Assembly (NCBI RefSeq): GCF_000718775.1
Contig: NZ_JOCB01000007.1
Coordinates: 1-64,000 of the forward strand
Direction of reading: 5' to 3'
Source of the DNA: Streptomyces sp. NRRL S-31
Lineage (GTDB): Bacteria; Actinomycetota; Actinomycetes; Streptomycetales; Streptomycetaceae
Length of the DNA: 64,000 nt
In this document: piece by piece, positions 27,281 through 36,235 of the stretch
How positions within the stretch are numbered: the stretch's first letter is position 1
Layout: each line of letters opens with the position of its first letter
Notes under the pieces: model-generated
What the model was told of the DNA's origin: nothing
The model's database searches: none
Seen by the model: only the letters and a program-made list of their open reading frames with translations
Program-made: the position numbers and the translations under genes

Positions 27281-27838
27281 TCAGGCAGACGCGCCCACGT
27301 TGCCGTGCAGGCGGGCCACGACCTCGGTCAGCTGGGCGGCGACCTCGGTGTCCTCGGCCGGGTGGGTCTCGGCGAAGCGGGTCACCGAGCCGGGGATGGA
27401 CAGCTTGATGTCCTCGATCACGTTGCCGCCGGCGATGCCCACGGCCTTGCGGGTGTCGTCCTGGGCCCACACGCCGCCGTACTGGCCGAACGCGGTGCCG
27501 ATCACGGCGACGGGCTTGCCGCCGAAGGCGCCGGCGCCGTACGGGCGGGACAGCCAGTCGATGGCGTTCTTCAGGACGGCCGGGATCGTGCCGTTGTACT
27601 CGGGGGAGAAGAGCAGGAAGGCGTCGGCGGCCTGCGCGGCCTCGCGCAGCTTCGCCGCGGCGGCCGGGACGTTGCCCTCCACGTCGATGTCCTCGTTGTA
27701 GAACGGGACGTCGGCCAGGCCCTCGTACAGCTCGACCTCGGCGCCCTCCGGCGCGAACTTCACGGCCGCCTCGGCGAGCTGACGGTTGTGGGAACCGGCG
27801 CGGAGGCTGCCGACGAGCGCGAGGATGCGAACAGACAT
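27281..27838 (-). CDS. NAD(P)H-dependent FMN reductase
   Basis: This 185-aa flavodoxin-like reductase (PF03358) has the FMN phosphate loop VGSLRAGSHNRQL near residue 10 and LLFSPEYNGTIPAVLKNAID (about 75-94), the family hallmark. It reduces FMN, quinones or azo/metal substrates with NAD(P)H in the cytosol. ATG 27838 follows TTGGAG; the frame is open to 27871 without similarity. It is divergent from a TetR gene across a promoter region packed with CGGAC/GTCCG palindromes, so it is the likely TetR target. Confidence 0.9.
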   Translation of the reverse strand: MSVRILALVGSLRAGSHNRQLAEAAVKFAPEGAEVELYEGLADVPFYNEDIDVEGNVPAAAAKLREAAQAADAFLLFSPEYNGTIPAVLKNAIDWLSRPYGAGAFGGKPVAVIGTAFGQYGGVWAQDDTRKAVGIAGGNVIEDIKLSIPGSVTRFAETHPAEDTEVAAQLTEVVARLHGNVGASA

Positions 27839-27875
27839 GGGGAACTCCAAGGGGCTGAAACTCGGTGACACGATC

Positions 27876-27924
27876 CGGACCTAAGTCCGTTTAAATTTCT
27901 ATCACCCTAAACGGACCGCGGTCC
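27876..27924. promoter_or_regulatory. Palindromic operator cluster between FMN reductase and TetR genes
   Basis: CGGAC-CTAA-GTCCG lies at 27876-27889. The 12-bp perfect palindrome GGACCGCGGTCC is at 27913-27924. A larger perfect inverted repeat GTCCGTTTA/TAAACGGAC (27885-27893, 27908-27916, 14-nt spacer) links them. The AT-rich centre carries possible -10 boxes for the reductase. The -10-like TACGCT (27944-27949) ends 6 nt before the TetR ATG. These are good candidates for TetR binding. Confidence 0.6.
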
Positions 27925-27955
27925 AGTTGTCTTCCCGATGCTTTACGCTGTGTTC

Positions 27956-28618
27956 ATGTCCAGCGCTCTGCCGCCCTTCCCCCAGCCTCAAGAGCCCTAC
28001 GACACCCCGCGGTTCCTGGAAGTCGGCACGGCTCCCGACGAGCCCGGACTGCGGGCCGACGCGGCCCGGAACCGGGCGCGGCTGCTGGAGGCCGCCGCCA
28101 AGCTGATCGCGGAGCACGGAGTCGCCGGGGTCACCATGGAGGCGGTGGCCGTGGCGGCGAAGGTGGGCAAGGGCACCGTCTTCCGCCGCTTCGGCGACCG
28201 CACCGGGCTGCTGATGGCCCTGCTCGACCACTCGGCGAGGCAGCTCCAGGCGGACTTCCTGGGCGGGCCCCCGCCGCTGGGCCCCGGTGCGCCGCCCCTG
28301 GAGCGGCTGCGGGCCTTCGGCGTGGCGGTGCTGTACCGCTCGGCCGAACAGCTGGACCTGCAACTGGCCGCCCAGCCGGAGCCGACCCGCCGGTTCGCGC
28401 ACCCCGCGGCCGGATCGCTGCGGACGCACGTGACCATGCTGCTCCGGCAGATCGTGCCGGACGCCGACAGCGACCTGCTGGCCCACACCCTGCTGGCCTC
28501 GCTGGACCCCGCGCTGATCCACCACCTGACCCGGCAGTGCGGGATGCCGATGGAACGGCTGGCGACCGCCTGGCTCGACCTGGTCGCCCGGGTGACCAAC
28601 ACGGCCGCCCCGGAATGA
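27956..28618 (+). CDS. TetR-family transcriptional regulator
   Basis: This 220-aa repressor-type protein has its helix-turn-helix at about residues 42-85: ARLLEAAAKLIAEHGVAGVT, AKVGKGTVFRRFGDRTGLL. The C-terminal helical domain (LDLQLAAQPEPTRRFAHPAAG) would bind a ligand. ATG 27956 is chosen over an in-frame start at 27938; no ribosome site is seen and a -10-like TACGCT ends 6 nt upstream, so it may be leaderless. Divergent from the FMN reductase gene, which it probably represses through the intervening palindromes. Confidence 0.88.
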   Translation: MSSALPPFPQPQEPYDTPRFLEVGTAPDEPGLRADAARNRARLLEAAAKLIAEHGVAGVTMEAVAVAAKVGKGTVFRRFGDRTGLLMALLDHSARQLQADFLGGPPPLGPGAPPLERLRAFGVAVLYRSAEQLDLQLAAQPEPTRRFAHPAAGSLRTHVTMLLRQIVPDADSDLLAHTLLASLDPALIHHLTRQCGMPMERLATAWLDLVARVTNTAAPE

Positions 28619-28655
28619 CGCGGGCCGGTGCCGACCGGGCGGCCGGCACCCCGCT

Positions 28656-29804
28656 TCAGTCCTCCCGCCCCGTGAACATCCGCACCAGCCCCAGCGGCGC
28701 GTCCGCGCGGAACAGCAGCTCCTGACCGCGCGCGGACTCCGCCGCCGACGCCTCGGCGCGCGGGAACATCCGGGCCTCGTACGCCGCCAGCGCGGCCTCC
28801 GTGTCGCCGGGGTGCGCGGCCAGCGCCAGGCCCAGCTCGGCGCCGTCGAGCAGGGCCAGGTTGGCGCCCTCGCCCGCGAACGGGGACATGAGGTGGGCGG
28901 CGTCCCCGAGCAGGGTGACCCCCGGTACCCGGTCCCAGCGGTGGCCCGCCGGCAGCGCGTGGATCCGGCGCGGCACCAGCGCCCCGTCCGCGTCCGCGAC
29001 CAGCGCCCGCAGCCGCGCGTCCCAGCCGTCGAACTCCTTGAGCACGGCCTCCTTCGCCGCGTCCGTGTCGGTGAAGTCGATGCCGTCCAGCCACTCCTCC
29101 GGCGCGCTGACGGCGGTGTAGACGTGCAGGCTGCCGTCGGGTTCCCGGTGCCCGAGGAACCCGCGGCCCGCGCCGAGCGCGAAGAGCATGCCGGCGCCGA
29201 CGACCTCCGCGCTCACCGGGTGCCGGGCGTCCGCCTCCGTCAGGTCCGCCTCCACGAACGACACGCCCGTGTACGCAGGCCGGGCGGCGGAGACCAGCGC
29301 ACGCACCCGCGACCAGGCGCCGTCCGCGCCGACCAGCACGTCCGTGGTGAACCCGGTGCCGTCCGCGAGCGTCACCCGGTGCCGGCCGCCGTCCAGCGGG
29401 CGGGCGCCGGTGACCTTGGCGCCCCACCGGACCGTGCCCGCGGGCAGCGCGTCGAGCAGCAGTTCGCGCAGGGCGCCGCGGTCTGTCTCGGGACGCCCGC
29501 CGGTGCCGTCGTCGGACTCCGCGAACCGGACGGCGCCGTCGAGGTCGAGGACCCGTACCGCCTGCCCGCCGGCGTGCACCCGGGCCAGGAACTCCTCGTG
29601 CAGGCCGGCGGCCCGCAGCGCCTCCTGGCCGGTGTCTTCGTGGATGTCGAGCATCCCGCCCTGGGTCCGGGCGTCCGGCGACGGGTCCAGGTCGAACAGC
29701 GCGGCCTCGACGCCGTGCACGTGCAGCACCCGGGCGAGGGCGAGTCCGCCGAGACCCGCGCCGACGACGGCGACGGGGTGGTGGGGGAGCGAGCCGGTGG
29801 TCAC
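28656..29804 (-). CDS. FAD-dependent monooxygenase (TetX-like)
   Basis: This 382-aa class A flavoprotein monooxygenase has GxGxxG motif AVVGAGLGGLALARVL (about 11-26), DGAWSRVRALV (DG motif) and GDAAHLMSPFAGEGANLALLDG (the GD motif), which closely follows the TetX/tetracycline-inactivating pattern. It hydroxylates an aromatic or polyketide compound using NADPH and oxygen. GTG 29804 has AGGAG upstream and overlaps the TetR stop (GTGA). This regulator-monooxygenase coupling suggests inducible detoxification. Actual tetracycline activity cannot be inferred. Confidence 0.88.
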   Translation of the reverse strand: MTTGSLPHHPVAVVGAGLGGLALARVLHVHGVEAALFDLDPSPDARTQGGMLDIHEDTGQEALRAAGLHEEFLARVHAGGQAVRVLDLDGAVRFAESDDGTGGRPETDRGALRELLLDALPAGTVRWGAKVTGARPLDGGRHRVTLADGTGFTTDVLVGADGAWSRVRALVSAARPAYTGVSFVEADLTEADARHPVSAEVVGAGMLFALGAGRGFLGHREPDGSLHVYTAVSAPEEWLDGIDFTDTDAAKEAVLKEFDGWDARLRALVADADGALVPRRIHALPAGHRWDRVPGVTLLGDAAHLMSPFAGEGANLALLDGAELGLALAAHPGDTEAALAAYEARMFPRAEASAAESARGQELLFRADAPLGLVRMFTGRED

Positions 29805-30481
29805 GGGGTCTCCTGGCCTTCGGTCGGTACGGCGGTCCGCTCGATGCCGTTGAGCAGGGCCCGGAAGGCCCACGACAGGCGGGCCTCGGGGGTGCCGGAC
29901 AGCAGCAGCCCGGCGTCGGCGGCGATCCGGGGGTGGGTGGCGGCGGGTGCCTCGCGCAGCGCCCGGGCCGCCGCCTGCCAGTCACCCGTGGGTTCCTCCC
30001 CGGCGTGCTCGGCGGCGGTCGCGGTGGCGTGCTGGAGCAGCAGGTCCACGCCCCACGCCGCCTGGGCGCGCGGCACCCCGCCGGTCCGGAGCAGGTCCAG
30101 CAGCGTCTCGATCAGGCGCAGATAGTGCGGGCCGGACGGCCGGGCGGTCAGCGCCGAGCGGGCCAGGGACGGGTGCTCCAGCAGCATGGCGGTGTAGGCG
30201 GTGAGCACCCGCTCCAGCCGCTCCCGCCAGCTGCCCTCGGCCGGCGCGGGGCCGACCGTGCCGAGCAGTTCGTCCAGGACGGCCGCGTGCAGCTCGTCGG
30301 TGTTGCGGACGTACACGTAGAGCGAGGCGGGGCCGGTGTCGAGTTCCTGCGCCAGCCGGCGCATGGTCACCTTGCGCAGCCCTTCCGCGCGCAGGACGGC
30401 GACGGCGGCGGCGACGATGCCCTCGCGGGTCAGGGCGGGCTTGGCGGGACGTTCCCGCCGGGAGCGGGGAGCAGCGGTCAT
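29801..30481 (-). CDS. TetR-family regulator coupled to the monooxygenase
   Basis: This 226-aa protein has a clear TetR/AcrR DNA-binding domain (residues about 17-65: LTREGIVAAAVAVL, LRKVTMRRLAQELDTGPASL, YVYVRNTDELHAAVL). The C-terminal half resembles the TetR_C ligand-binding type of tetracycline repressor relatives (LLEHPSLARSAL). Three phased palindromes directly upstream (30495-30536) are likely its own operators. It probably controls itself and the monooxygenase, and perhaps the divergent LacI gene. Confidence 0.9.
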   Translation of the reverse strand: MTAAPRSRRERPAKPALTREGIVAAAVAVLRAEGLRKVTMRRLAQELDTGPASLYVYVRNTDELHAAVLDELLGTVGPAPAEGSWRERLERVLTAYTAMLLEHPSLARSALTARPSGPHYLRLIETLLDLLRTGGVPRAQAAWGVDLLLQHATATAAEHAGEEPTGDWQAAARALREAPAATHPRIAADAGLLLSGTPEARLSWAFRALLNGIERTAVPTEGQETP

Positions 30482-30494
30482 GCGGAAAGGGTAA

Positions 30495-30536
30495 CGAACA
30501 TGTTCGACACGAACAAGTTCGGAACGAACGTGTTCG
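30495..30536. promoter_or_regulatory. Three phased CGAAC-N2-GTTCG operators
   Basis: Palindromes CGAACATGTTCG (30495-30506), CGAACAAGTTCG (30510-30521) and CGAACGTGTTCG (30525-30536) repeat at an exact 15-bp period, starting 14 bp before the TetR start codon. TetR dimers could bind in series. Confidence 0.8.
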
Positions 30537-30629
30537 TGCGAGCCGTCGGAGGAGCAATGGGGTCGAAGGCTCCCTCACGTCGCCCCGCCCGCTCCCGGTG
30601 CCCGGCGCTCTGCCAAGATGCGGTCTGTC

Positions 30630-31631
30630 ATGGTGCAGATACCGAACACGCCCACGAGTGCCGATGTGGCCCGCCTGGCCGGAGTCTCCCGCGCGACCGT
30701 CTCCTACGTCCTCAACAACGCCACCGCCGTGCGGATCAGCGAAGCGACCCGCGAGCGCGTGCGCGAGGCCGCCCGCGAGCTGGGGTACGTGCCCCACGCC
30801 GCCGCCCGCAGCCTGCGCGCCGGACACAGCCGCATGGTCCTGATGCCCACGCCCGCCATCCCGGTGGGCCCGCTCTACAGCAGGTTCCTCAGCGAACTCC
30901 AATGGGCGCTCGGCCGGCTGGACTACACCGTCGTCCAGTACGGCAGCGTCGGTCTCCAGGGCGACGAGGCCGCCCGCGCCTGGGCCGAATTACGGCCGGT
31001 CGCCGTCCTGGTGCCCGGTGCCGGCCTCGGCCCGCAGGGCGTCGCCGTCCTCAGGCGGGCCGGCGCGCGGGCCGTGGTCACGGTCGGCCCCGACCGCGTC
31101 GAGGGGGCGCACGCCGTACTCATGGACCACGACGCCGTCGGCCACTGCGCGGGTGCCCACCTGCACGCCCGGGGCCGCCGCCGGATCGGCGTCGTCCTGC
31201 CCGGGGAGCCGGGGCTCGACGCCTACGCGCGGCCCCGGCTGGCCGGGGTCCGCCAGGCGCTGCGCGGCACGGACGCCACCGTCACCGAGCTGCCGCTCGA
31301 CCCCACCGAGGAGGCCGCCGCCGAACTCGCCGCCCGCTGGACCGAGTCCGGTCTGGACGCGGTGTTCGCCTACAACGACGAGTACGCGATGCTGCTGATG
31401 CGCGCCCTCCAGGACGAGGGGCTGCGCATCCCCGAGGACGTCGCGGTGATCGGGGCCGACGACCTGATGCTCGGCCGGCTGCTGCGGCCCCGGCTCAGCA
31501 CGGTCCACATCGAACTGCCCTCGGGCCGCGACCTCGCCGCACTGGTCGACCGCGCCGTGCGCGACCCCGGGGCCGAACCCGAGGTGCACACCGTGCTGGG
31601 GGCCTCGGTGGTCCGGCGCGAGTCCAGCTGA
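30630..31631 (+). CDS. LacI-family transcriptional regulator
   Basis: This protein of about 333 aa has an N-terminal LacI helix-turn-helix and hinge (TSADVARLAGVSRATVSYVLN, about residues 9-29; LGYVPHAAARSL) and a periplasmic-binding-protein-like effector domain ending in the IPEDVAVIGADD pattern. The effector is usually a sugar, but no sugar operon is adjacent. Three near starts exist (ATG 30618, ATG 30630, GTG 30633). I chose 30630 because CAAGAT (30614-30619) looks like a -10 box covering the first. It is divergent from the TetR operon and ends 47 bp from convergent thioredoxin. Confidence 0.88.
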   Translation: MVQIPNTPTSADVARLAGVSRATVSYVLNNATAVRISEATRERVREAARELGYVPHAAARSLRAGHSRMVLMPTPAIPVGPLYSRFLSELQWALGRLDYTVVQYGSVGLQGDEAARAWAELRPVAVLVPGAGLGPQGVAVLRRAGARAVVTVGPDRVEGAHAVLMDHDAVGHCAGAHLHARGRRRIGVVLPGEPGLDAYARPRLAGVRQALRGTDATVTELPLDPTEEAAAELAARWTESGLDAVFAYNDEYAMLLMRALQDEGLRIPEDVAVIGADDLMLGRLLRPRLSTVHIELPSGRDLAALVDRAVRDPGAEPEVHTVLGASVVRRESS

Positions 31632-31678
31632 CCGGGCCGCGGCCCCCGCGCGGTGTGCCCCCGCGATCACCCGCGTGA

Positions 31679-32056
<378 letters not shown>

Positions 32057-32209
32057 GGCGTGATTCCCTCTTCCTGGTGTGGGGTGTGCCGACGGCTCAA
32101 ACACGGCGACCGATCAGGCTATTCCACGCGGCTGTTCCACCCGTGCACGCCTGTGTCCCGCGCGCGTACCCATGTGGCCGGAGCGCACACCACCCACCAC
32201 ACTGACCCC

Positions 32210-33640
32210 ATGACGGAAACGGAATCCATCGCCTACGACGTCGTGGTGATCGGGGGCGGGCCGGTGGGGGAGAACGTCGCCGACCGCACCCGCGCGGGCG
32301 GACTGACCACCGCGGTCGTGGAGAGCGAACTGCTCGGCGGCGAGTGCTCGTACTGGGCCTGCATGCCCAGCAAGGCCCTGCTCAGGCCGGTCATCGCCCA
32401 GGCCGACGCCCGCCGCCTGCCCGGCCTCGCCCAGGCGGTCCGGGGCCCGCTCGACACCCCGGCCGTGCTGGCCCGCCGGGACGACTACACCTCCCACTGG
32501 AAGGACGACGGCCAGGTCGCCTGGCTGGAGGGCACCGGCGCCGACCTGTACCGCGGCCAGGGCCGGCTGGCCGGTCCGCGCACGGTGACCGTCACCGCTC
32601 CCGACGGCACGGTCACCACGCTCACCGCCCGGCACGCCGTCGCCGTCGCCACCGGCACCCGCGCCCAGCTGCCCGACCTGCCGGGACTCGCCGCGGTCAA
32701 GCCGTGGACCAGCCGCGAGGCGACCAGCGCCGCCGCCGCCCCCGGCCGGCTGATCGTCGTCGGCGGCGGAGTCGTCGCCACCGAGATGGCCACCGCCTGG
32801 CAGGCCCTCGGCTCGCGGGTCACCCTGCTGGTGCGCGGCAAGGGCCTGCTGAACCGCATGGAGCCGTTCGCCGGGGAGCTGGTGGCCGAGGCCCTCGGCG
32901 AGGCGGGCGTCGACATCCGCACCGGCACCTCCGTGGAGTCCGTCATCCGGGAGAACGGCACGGTGGTGGCCGTCACCTCCGCCGGCGACCGGATCGAGGC
33001 CGACGAGATCCTCTTCGCCACCGGACGCGCGCCGCACACCGACGACCTCGGCCTGGAGACCGTCGGCCTGGAACCCGGCTCCTGGCTGGACGTCGACGAC
33101 AGCCTGCGCGTCACCGGCACCGACTGGCTGTACGCGGTCGGCGACGTCAACCACCGCGCCCTCCTCACCCACCAGGGCAAGTACCAGGCCCGGGTGGCCG
33201 GCACCGCGATCGCCGCCCGCGCCGCCGGCGACCCGGTGCTGGACGAACCCTGGGGCGCGCACGCCGCGACCGCCGACCACGACGCCGTACCCCAGGTCGT
33301 CTTCACCGACCCGGAGGCCGCCGCGGTCGGCCTCTCCCTGGCCGAGGCGGAACAGGCCGGCCACCGGGTCCGCGCCGTCGACGTCGAGTTCTCCTCGGTG
33401 GCGGGCGCCGGCCTGTACGGCGACGGCTACAAGGGCCGGGCCCGCATGGTCGTGGACCTGGAGGAGGAGATCCTGCGCGGGGTCACCTTCGTCGGCCCCG
33501 GCGTCGGCGAACTCATCCACTCGGCCACCGTCGCGGTCGCGGGCCGCGTCCCCGTCGGCCGGCTCTGGCACGCCGTCCCGTCGTACCCGACGCTGAGCGA
33601 GGTCTGGCTGCGGCTGCTGGAGGCGTACCGGGACAACTGA
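32210..33640 (+). CDS. FAD-dependent pyridine nucleotide-disulfide oxidoreductase
   Basis: This 476-aa class I disulfide oxidoreductase has FAD loop DVVVIGGGPVGENVA (about 10-24), redox-active pair GGECSYWACMPSKAL (CX4C, about 44-58), NAD(P) loop IVVGGGVVATEMA and AVGDVNHRALLTHQ. The C-terminal dimerisation domain carries HSATVAVAGRVPV where dihydrolipoamide dehydrogenases have HxHPT-E. The missing second His makes a lipoamide dehydrogenase role doubtful. A thiol/mercuric-reductase-like or quinone reductase activity is more likely. It faces thioredoxin across a divergent promoter. Confidence 0.88.
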   Translation: MTETESIAYDVVVIGGGPVGENVADRTRAGGLTTAVVESELLGGECSYWACMPSKALLRPVIAQADARRLPGLAQAVRGPLDTPAVLARRDDYTSHWKDDGQVAWLEGTGADLYRGQGRLAGPRTVTVTAPDGTVTTLTARHAVAVATGTRAQLPDLPGLAAVKPWTSREATSAAAAPGRLIVVGGGVVATEMATAWQALGSRVTLLVRGKGLLNRMEPFAGELVAEALGEAGVDIRTGTSVESVIRENGTVVAVTSAGDRIEADEILFATGRAPHTDDLGLETVGLEPGSWLDVDDSLRVTGTDWLYAVGDVNHRALLTHQGKYQARVAGTAIAARAAGDPVLDEPWGAHAATADHDAVPQVVFTDPEAAAVGLSLAEAEQAGHRVRAVDVEFSSVAGAGLYGDGYKGRARMVVDLEEEILRGVTFVGPGVGELIHSATVAVAGRVPVGRLWHAVPSYPTLSEVWLRLLEAYRDN

Positions 33641-33648
33641 ACGCCGGA

Positions 33649-34294
33649 CTACGGCAGTTCGAAACCGAGGGCCCGGGCCGCCGCCTCCGGCGACGGCTGG
33701 GCCCACAGGGCCGTCACCGCCTCGTTGGTCGACAGGGGAGCGCGGCTCGGCGCGGTCCAGGTAGAGCGTGCCGTCGAGGTGGTCCGTCTCGTGCTGGACG
33801 ATCCGGGCGGGCCAGCCGGTGAACACCTCGTCCAGCGCCCGGCCGTGCTGGTCCTCGCCGCGCAGCCGCACCTCGGCGTGGCGCGCCACCACCGCCTGCC
33901 AGCCCGGCACGCTCAGACAGCCCTCGAAGAACGCGGCCCGGGCGGTGCCGACCGGCTCGTACACCGGGTTGACCAGCACCCGGAACGGCTGCGGGAACCG
34001 GCCCCGGACCACCGCCACCTCCTCCGGCACCGGCGCCGGGTCCTCGATGACCGCGATCCGCAGCGGAACTCCCACCTGCGGCGCGGCCAACCCCACACCG
34101 GGCGCCGCGTGCATGGTGGCGCGCAGGGCCTCGACGAACCGGTTCAGCAGCGCGGGGCCGAGCTGGCCGTCGTACGGCTCGGTCGCGTGCCGCAGCACGG
34201 GCCGGCCGGCCGCGACGATGGGCAAGGGGCCGCCGGCGGCGAGGAGTTCCTCGACCCGCTCGGCGAGCGGTGTGTCATCACGGGGAGGTGCCAT
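33649..34294 (-). pseudogene. def: Peptide deformylase with a one-base frameshift near its 3' end
   Basis: ATG 34294 opens a peptide deformylase with all three metal and active-site motifs: GVGLAAPQVG, EGCLSVPG and QHETDHLDG. After the codons for LYLDRAEPRS the reading frame is lost at a run of four G (33735-33738 on the plus strand). Dropping one base restores STNEAVTALWAQPSP...LGFELP and a TAG at 33649-33651, giving 214 aa, a normal actinobacterial length. Uncorrected, the frame runs on for over 500 unrelated codons antisense to the oxidoreductase. Either an assembly error or a true frameshift that alters only the C-terminal helix; the catalytic core is intact. Confidence 0.85.
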
Positions 34295-34548
34295 CGCGTC
34301 AGCATGCCACGCCCGCCCCCGCCGCCCGCGGCACGAGCCGCCAACACCCCGGGGCCCCGGCAAGGCGGGAGGCCGCGCGACGGCAGGCACCGGCCGGGCG
34401 GGTGGTCTTCGGTGGGGGCCGTGCCCGCGGAAGGGGCGGAAGGGCGGGCGGGGGCCCCGTGCCCTGGGGAGATGTCGGCGGAGTGAAGTAGCGTGTGCGG
34501 CACGCGGACACCGGGACGGCAGGTGGGCGAGCGGAGGGAGTCGGGGAG

Positions 34549-34947
34549 ATGACGCGGGAAGGCGGGCAGGCCCGACGGCGCGGCCAGGGCGAGCTGGAGG
34601 GCCAGGTGCTCGGCGCGCTGCGCGAGGCGGACGGCCCGGTCACCGCGGCCTGGGTGCAGCAGCGCCTCGGCGGTGACCTCGCCTACACCACCGTCGTCAC
34701 CATCCTGACCCGGCTGCTCGCCAAGGACGTCGTCTCCCGGGAACGGCACGGCCGGTCCTTCCTGTGGACGCCGACCGCCGACGTGTCCCGGCTGGCGGCC
34801 CTGCGCATGCGCCGCCTGCTGGACGGCGAGCGGGACCGGGAGGCGGTCCTGGCCAGCTTCGTCACCGCCCTGCCGCCCGGCGACGAACAAGTGCTGCGGG
34901 CCCTGCTCGACATCCCCGGCCCGGACGCCGGCGGTACGGAAGACTGA
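34549..34947 (+). CDS. BlaI/MecI-family transcriptional repressor
   Basis: This 132-aa winged-helix protein of the penicillinase-repressor family has ELEGQVLGALREADGPV, QQRLGGDLAYTTVVTILTRL (recognition helix) and SRERHGRSFLWTPT. The C-terminal half mediates dimerisation. ATG 34549 is preceded by GGAGGGAG. An M56 membrane protease follows 6 bp downstream, the standard BlaI-BlaR1-like pair in which the protease releases repression. In Streptomyces such pairs answer cell-wall or copper/oxidative cues; the trigger here is unknown. Confidence 0.92.
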   Translation: MTREGGQARRRGQGELEGQVLGALREADGPVTAAWVQQRLGGDLAYTTVVTILTRLLAKDVVSRERHGRSFLWTPTADVSRLAALRMRRLLDGERDREAVLASFVTALPPGDEQVLRALLDIPGPDAGGTED

Positions 34948-34953
34948 CCGCTC

Positions 34954-35883
34954 ATGGGGGTGTTCGTCTTCCTGCCGCTGGTGCTCCCGCTGTCCGCGTG
35001 GCCGGTCGCCCGGCTCGCCGAGAACCGGCTGCACCCGCGCACCGCGACCCGGCTGCTGACCTCGGTCGCCGTCGTCATGGCCGTGTGCAGCACGCTGTGC
35101 CTGGCTCTGCTCATGGTGGTCGGCACCGCGCAGCTGCCCGGCAATCCGCTGCCGGACGGCTGGTCCGACCCGGAGGTGCGGGCCGCCGTCCCGCACGACG
35201 AGGTGGCCGGCCGGGCCGCCATCCCGGCGCTCGCCGTGGTCGCCGCCGCCTGCGCCCGGACCCTGGCCCGCCACCGCCGGGTCACCCGCCGCGCCCACCG
35301 GGCCCTGGCCGGGACGCCGGGGTCGACGGTGGCGGTGCTGCCCGACAGCACGCCGTACGCGTACGCGCTTCCCGGCGGCCGGGGCCGGATCGTCGTCAGC
35401 ACGGCGTTGCTGGCCGGTCTCGCCCCCGCCGAGCGGCGGGCCCTGTTCGCGCACGAGCGCGCCCACCTGCGCGCCCGGCACCACCGCCACCTGCTCGCCG
35501 CGCACCTGGCCGCCCGCGCCAACCCGTTCCTGCGCCCGCTGCGCACCGCCGTCGTCTACACCGCCGAGCGCTGGGCGGACGAGGAGGCGGCCCGCGTGGT
35601 GGGCGACCGGCGCACGGTCGCCCACGCCATCGGCAAGGCGGCCCTGCTGTCCCCGCCCACCCCGGCGCCGACCCTGCCCGCACTGGCCGGGACCGGCCCG
35701 GTGCCGCGCCGGGTGGCGGCGCTGCTGGCCCCCGCGCCGGTGGCCCGTACCTGGCCGTCGGCGTTCACCTCGGTCGGCCTGGCCGTGTGGGGCGCCGCCG
35801 CCGGGGCGCTGGTGTCCGCGATGTCGTCGGCGAACTCGGCCGTCACCCTGTTCCTGGTCCTGCACGCGGCGACCCCGCTGTGA
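34954..35883 (+). CDS. M56-family membrane metalloprotease (BlaR1-like)
   Basis: This 309-aa integral membrane protease has hydrophobic segments near residues 3-18, 34-57, 90-103 and 268-305. The zinc motif HERAH lies in LFAHERAHLRARHH (about residue 167) and the third ligand Glu in AERWADEEAA. It lacks the extracellular penicillin-binding sensor of BlaR1, so it probably senses through membrane segments or a partner. It should cleave the BlaI-type repressor encoded directly upstream (6-bp gap). A perfect 22-bp hairpin lies downstream. Confidence 0.92.
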   Translation: MGVFVFLPLVLPLSAWPVARLAENRLHPRTATRLLTSVAVVMAVCSTLCLALLMVVGTAQLPGNPLPDGWSDPEVRAAVPHDEVAGRAAIPALAVVAAACARTLARHRRVTRRAHRALAGTPGSTVAVLPDSTPYAYALPGGRGRIVVSTALLAGLAPAERRALFAHERAHLRARHHRHLLAAHLAARANPFLRPLRTAVVYTAERWADEEAARVVGDRRTVAHAIGKAALLSPPTPAPTLPALAGTGPVPRRVAALLAPAPVARTWPSAFTSVGLAVWGAAAGALVSAMSSANSAVTLFLVLHAATPL

Positions 35884-36116
35884 CCTGGCCGACCGCGTCC
35901 GGAGCGGAACCGGGCGGGGGAGGGGAGCCGGTTGCGCGCGCACGGTGCACGCGGCACGCATGGCTGGCGCGCGCACGGGGCGCGCACGGCGCACGCGACC
36001 CACGCGGCGCTCGTGTACGACGGCCCCGGCGGCGCCGACCCGCGCCCGTCCGGGCCGGCCGCCGAACCACCCCGGATCGGACACCGGCCGCGAACGGGGA
36101 TGGGCCGGGAACGGGG

Positions 36117-36163
36117 ACGGGCCGGGGCCCGGCTTCCCAGTGGGAAGCCGGGCCCCGGCCCGT
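36117..36163. terminator. Very strong bidirectional terminator
   Basis: A perfect 22-bp stem (36117-36138, 36142-36163) with loop AGT lies between the convergent M56 and TPR genes. The 352-bp gap 35884-36235 also has an alternating purine-pyrimidine GC stretch (about 35932-36000, many GCGCACG copies) and no supported gene. Confidence 0.88.
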
Positions 36164-36235
36164 ACAGGCACCCTGGGCCAGCGGCCGCACCACTCCCGCG
36201 GGGAGTCTCCCGACCGCCCCGCGGAAGGTCGCCGG

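Noticed and set aside
28656..29804. Naming the monooxygenase tet(X)
   Set aside because: Only motif-level similarity is visible. Tetracycline inactivation cannot be claimed without sequence comparison or assay.
32114..33740. Extension of peptide deformylase to about 730 codons
   Set aside because: It arises only because of the frameshift. The added part is antisense to the oxidoreductase and unlike any deformylase.
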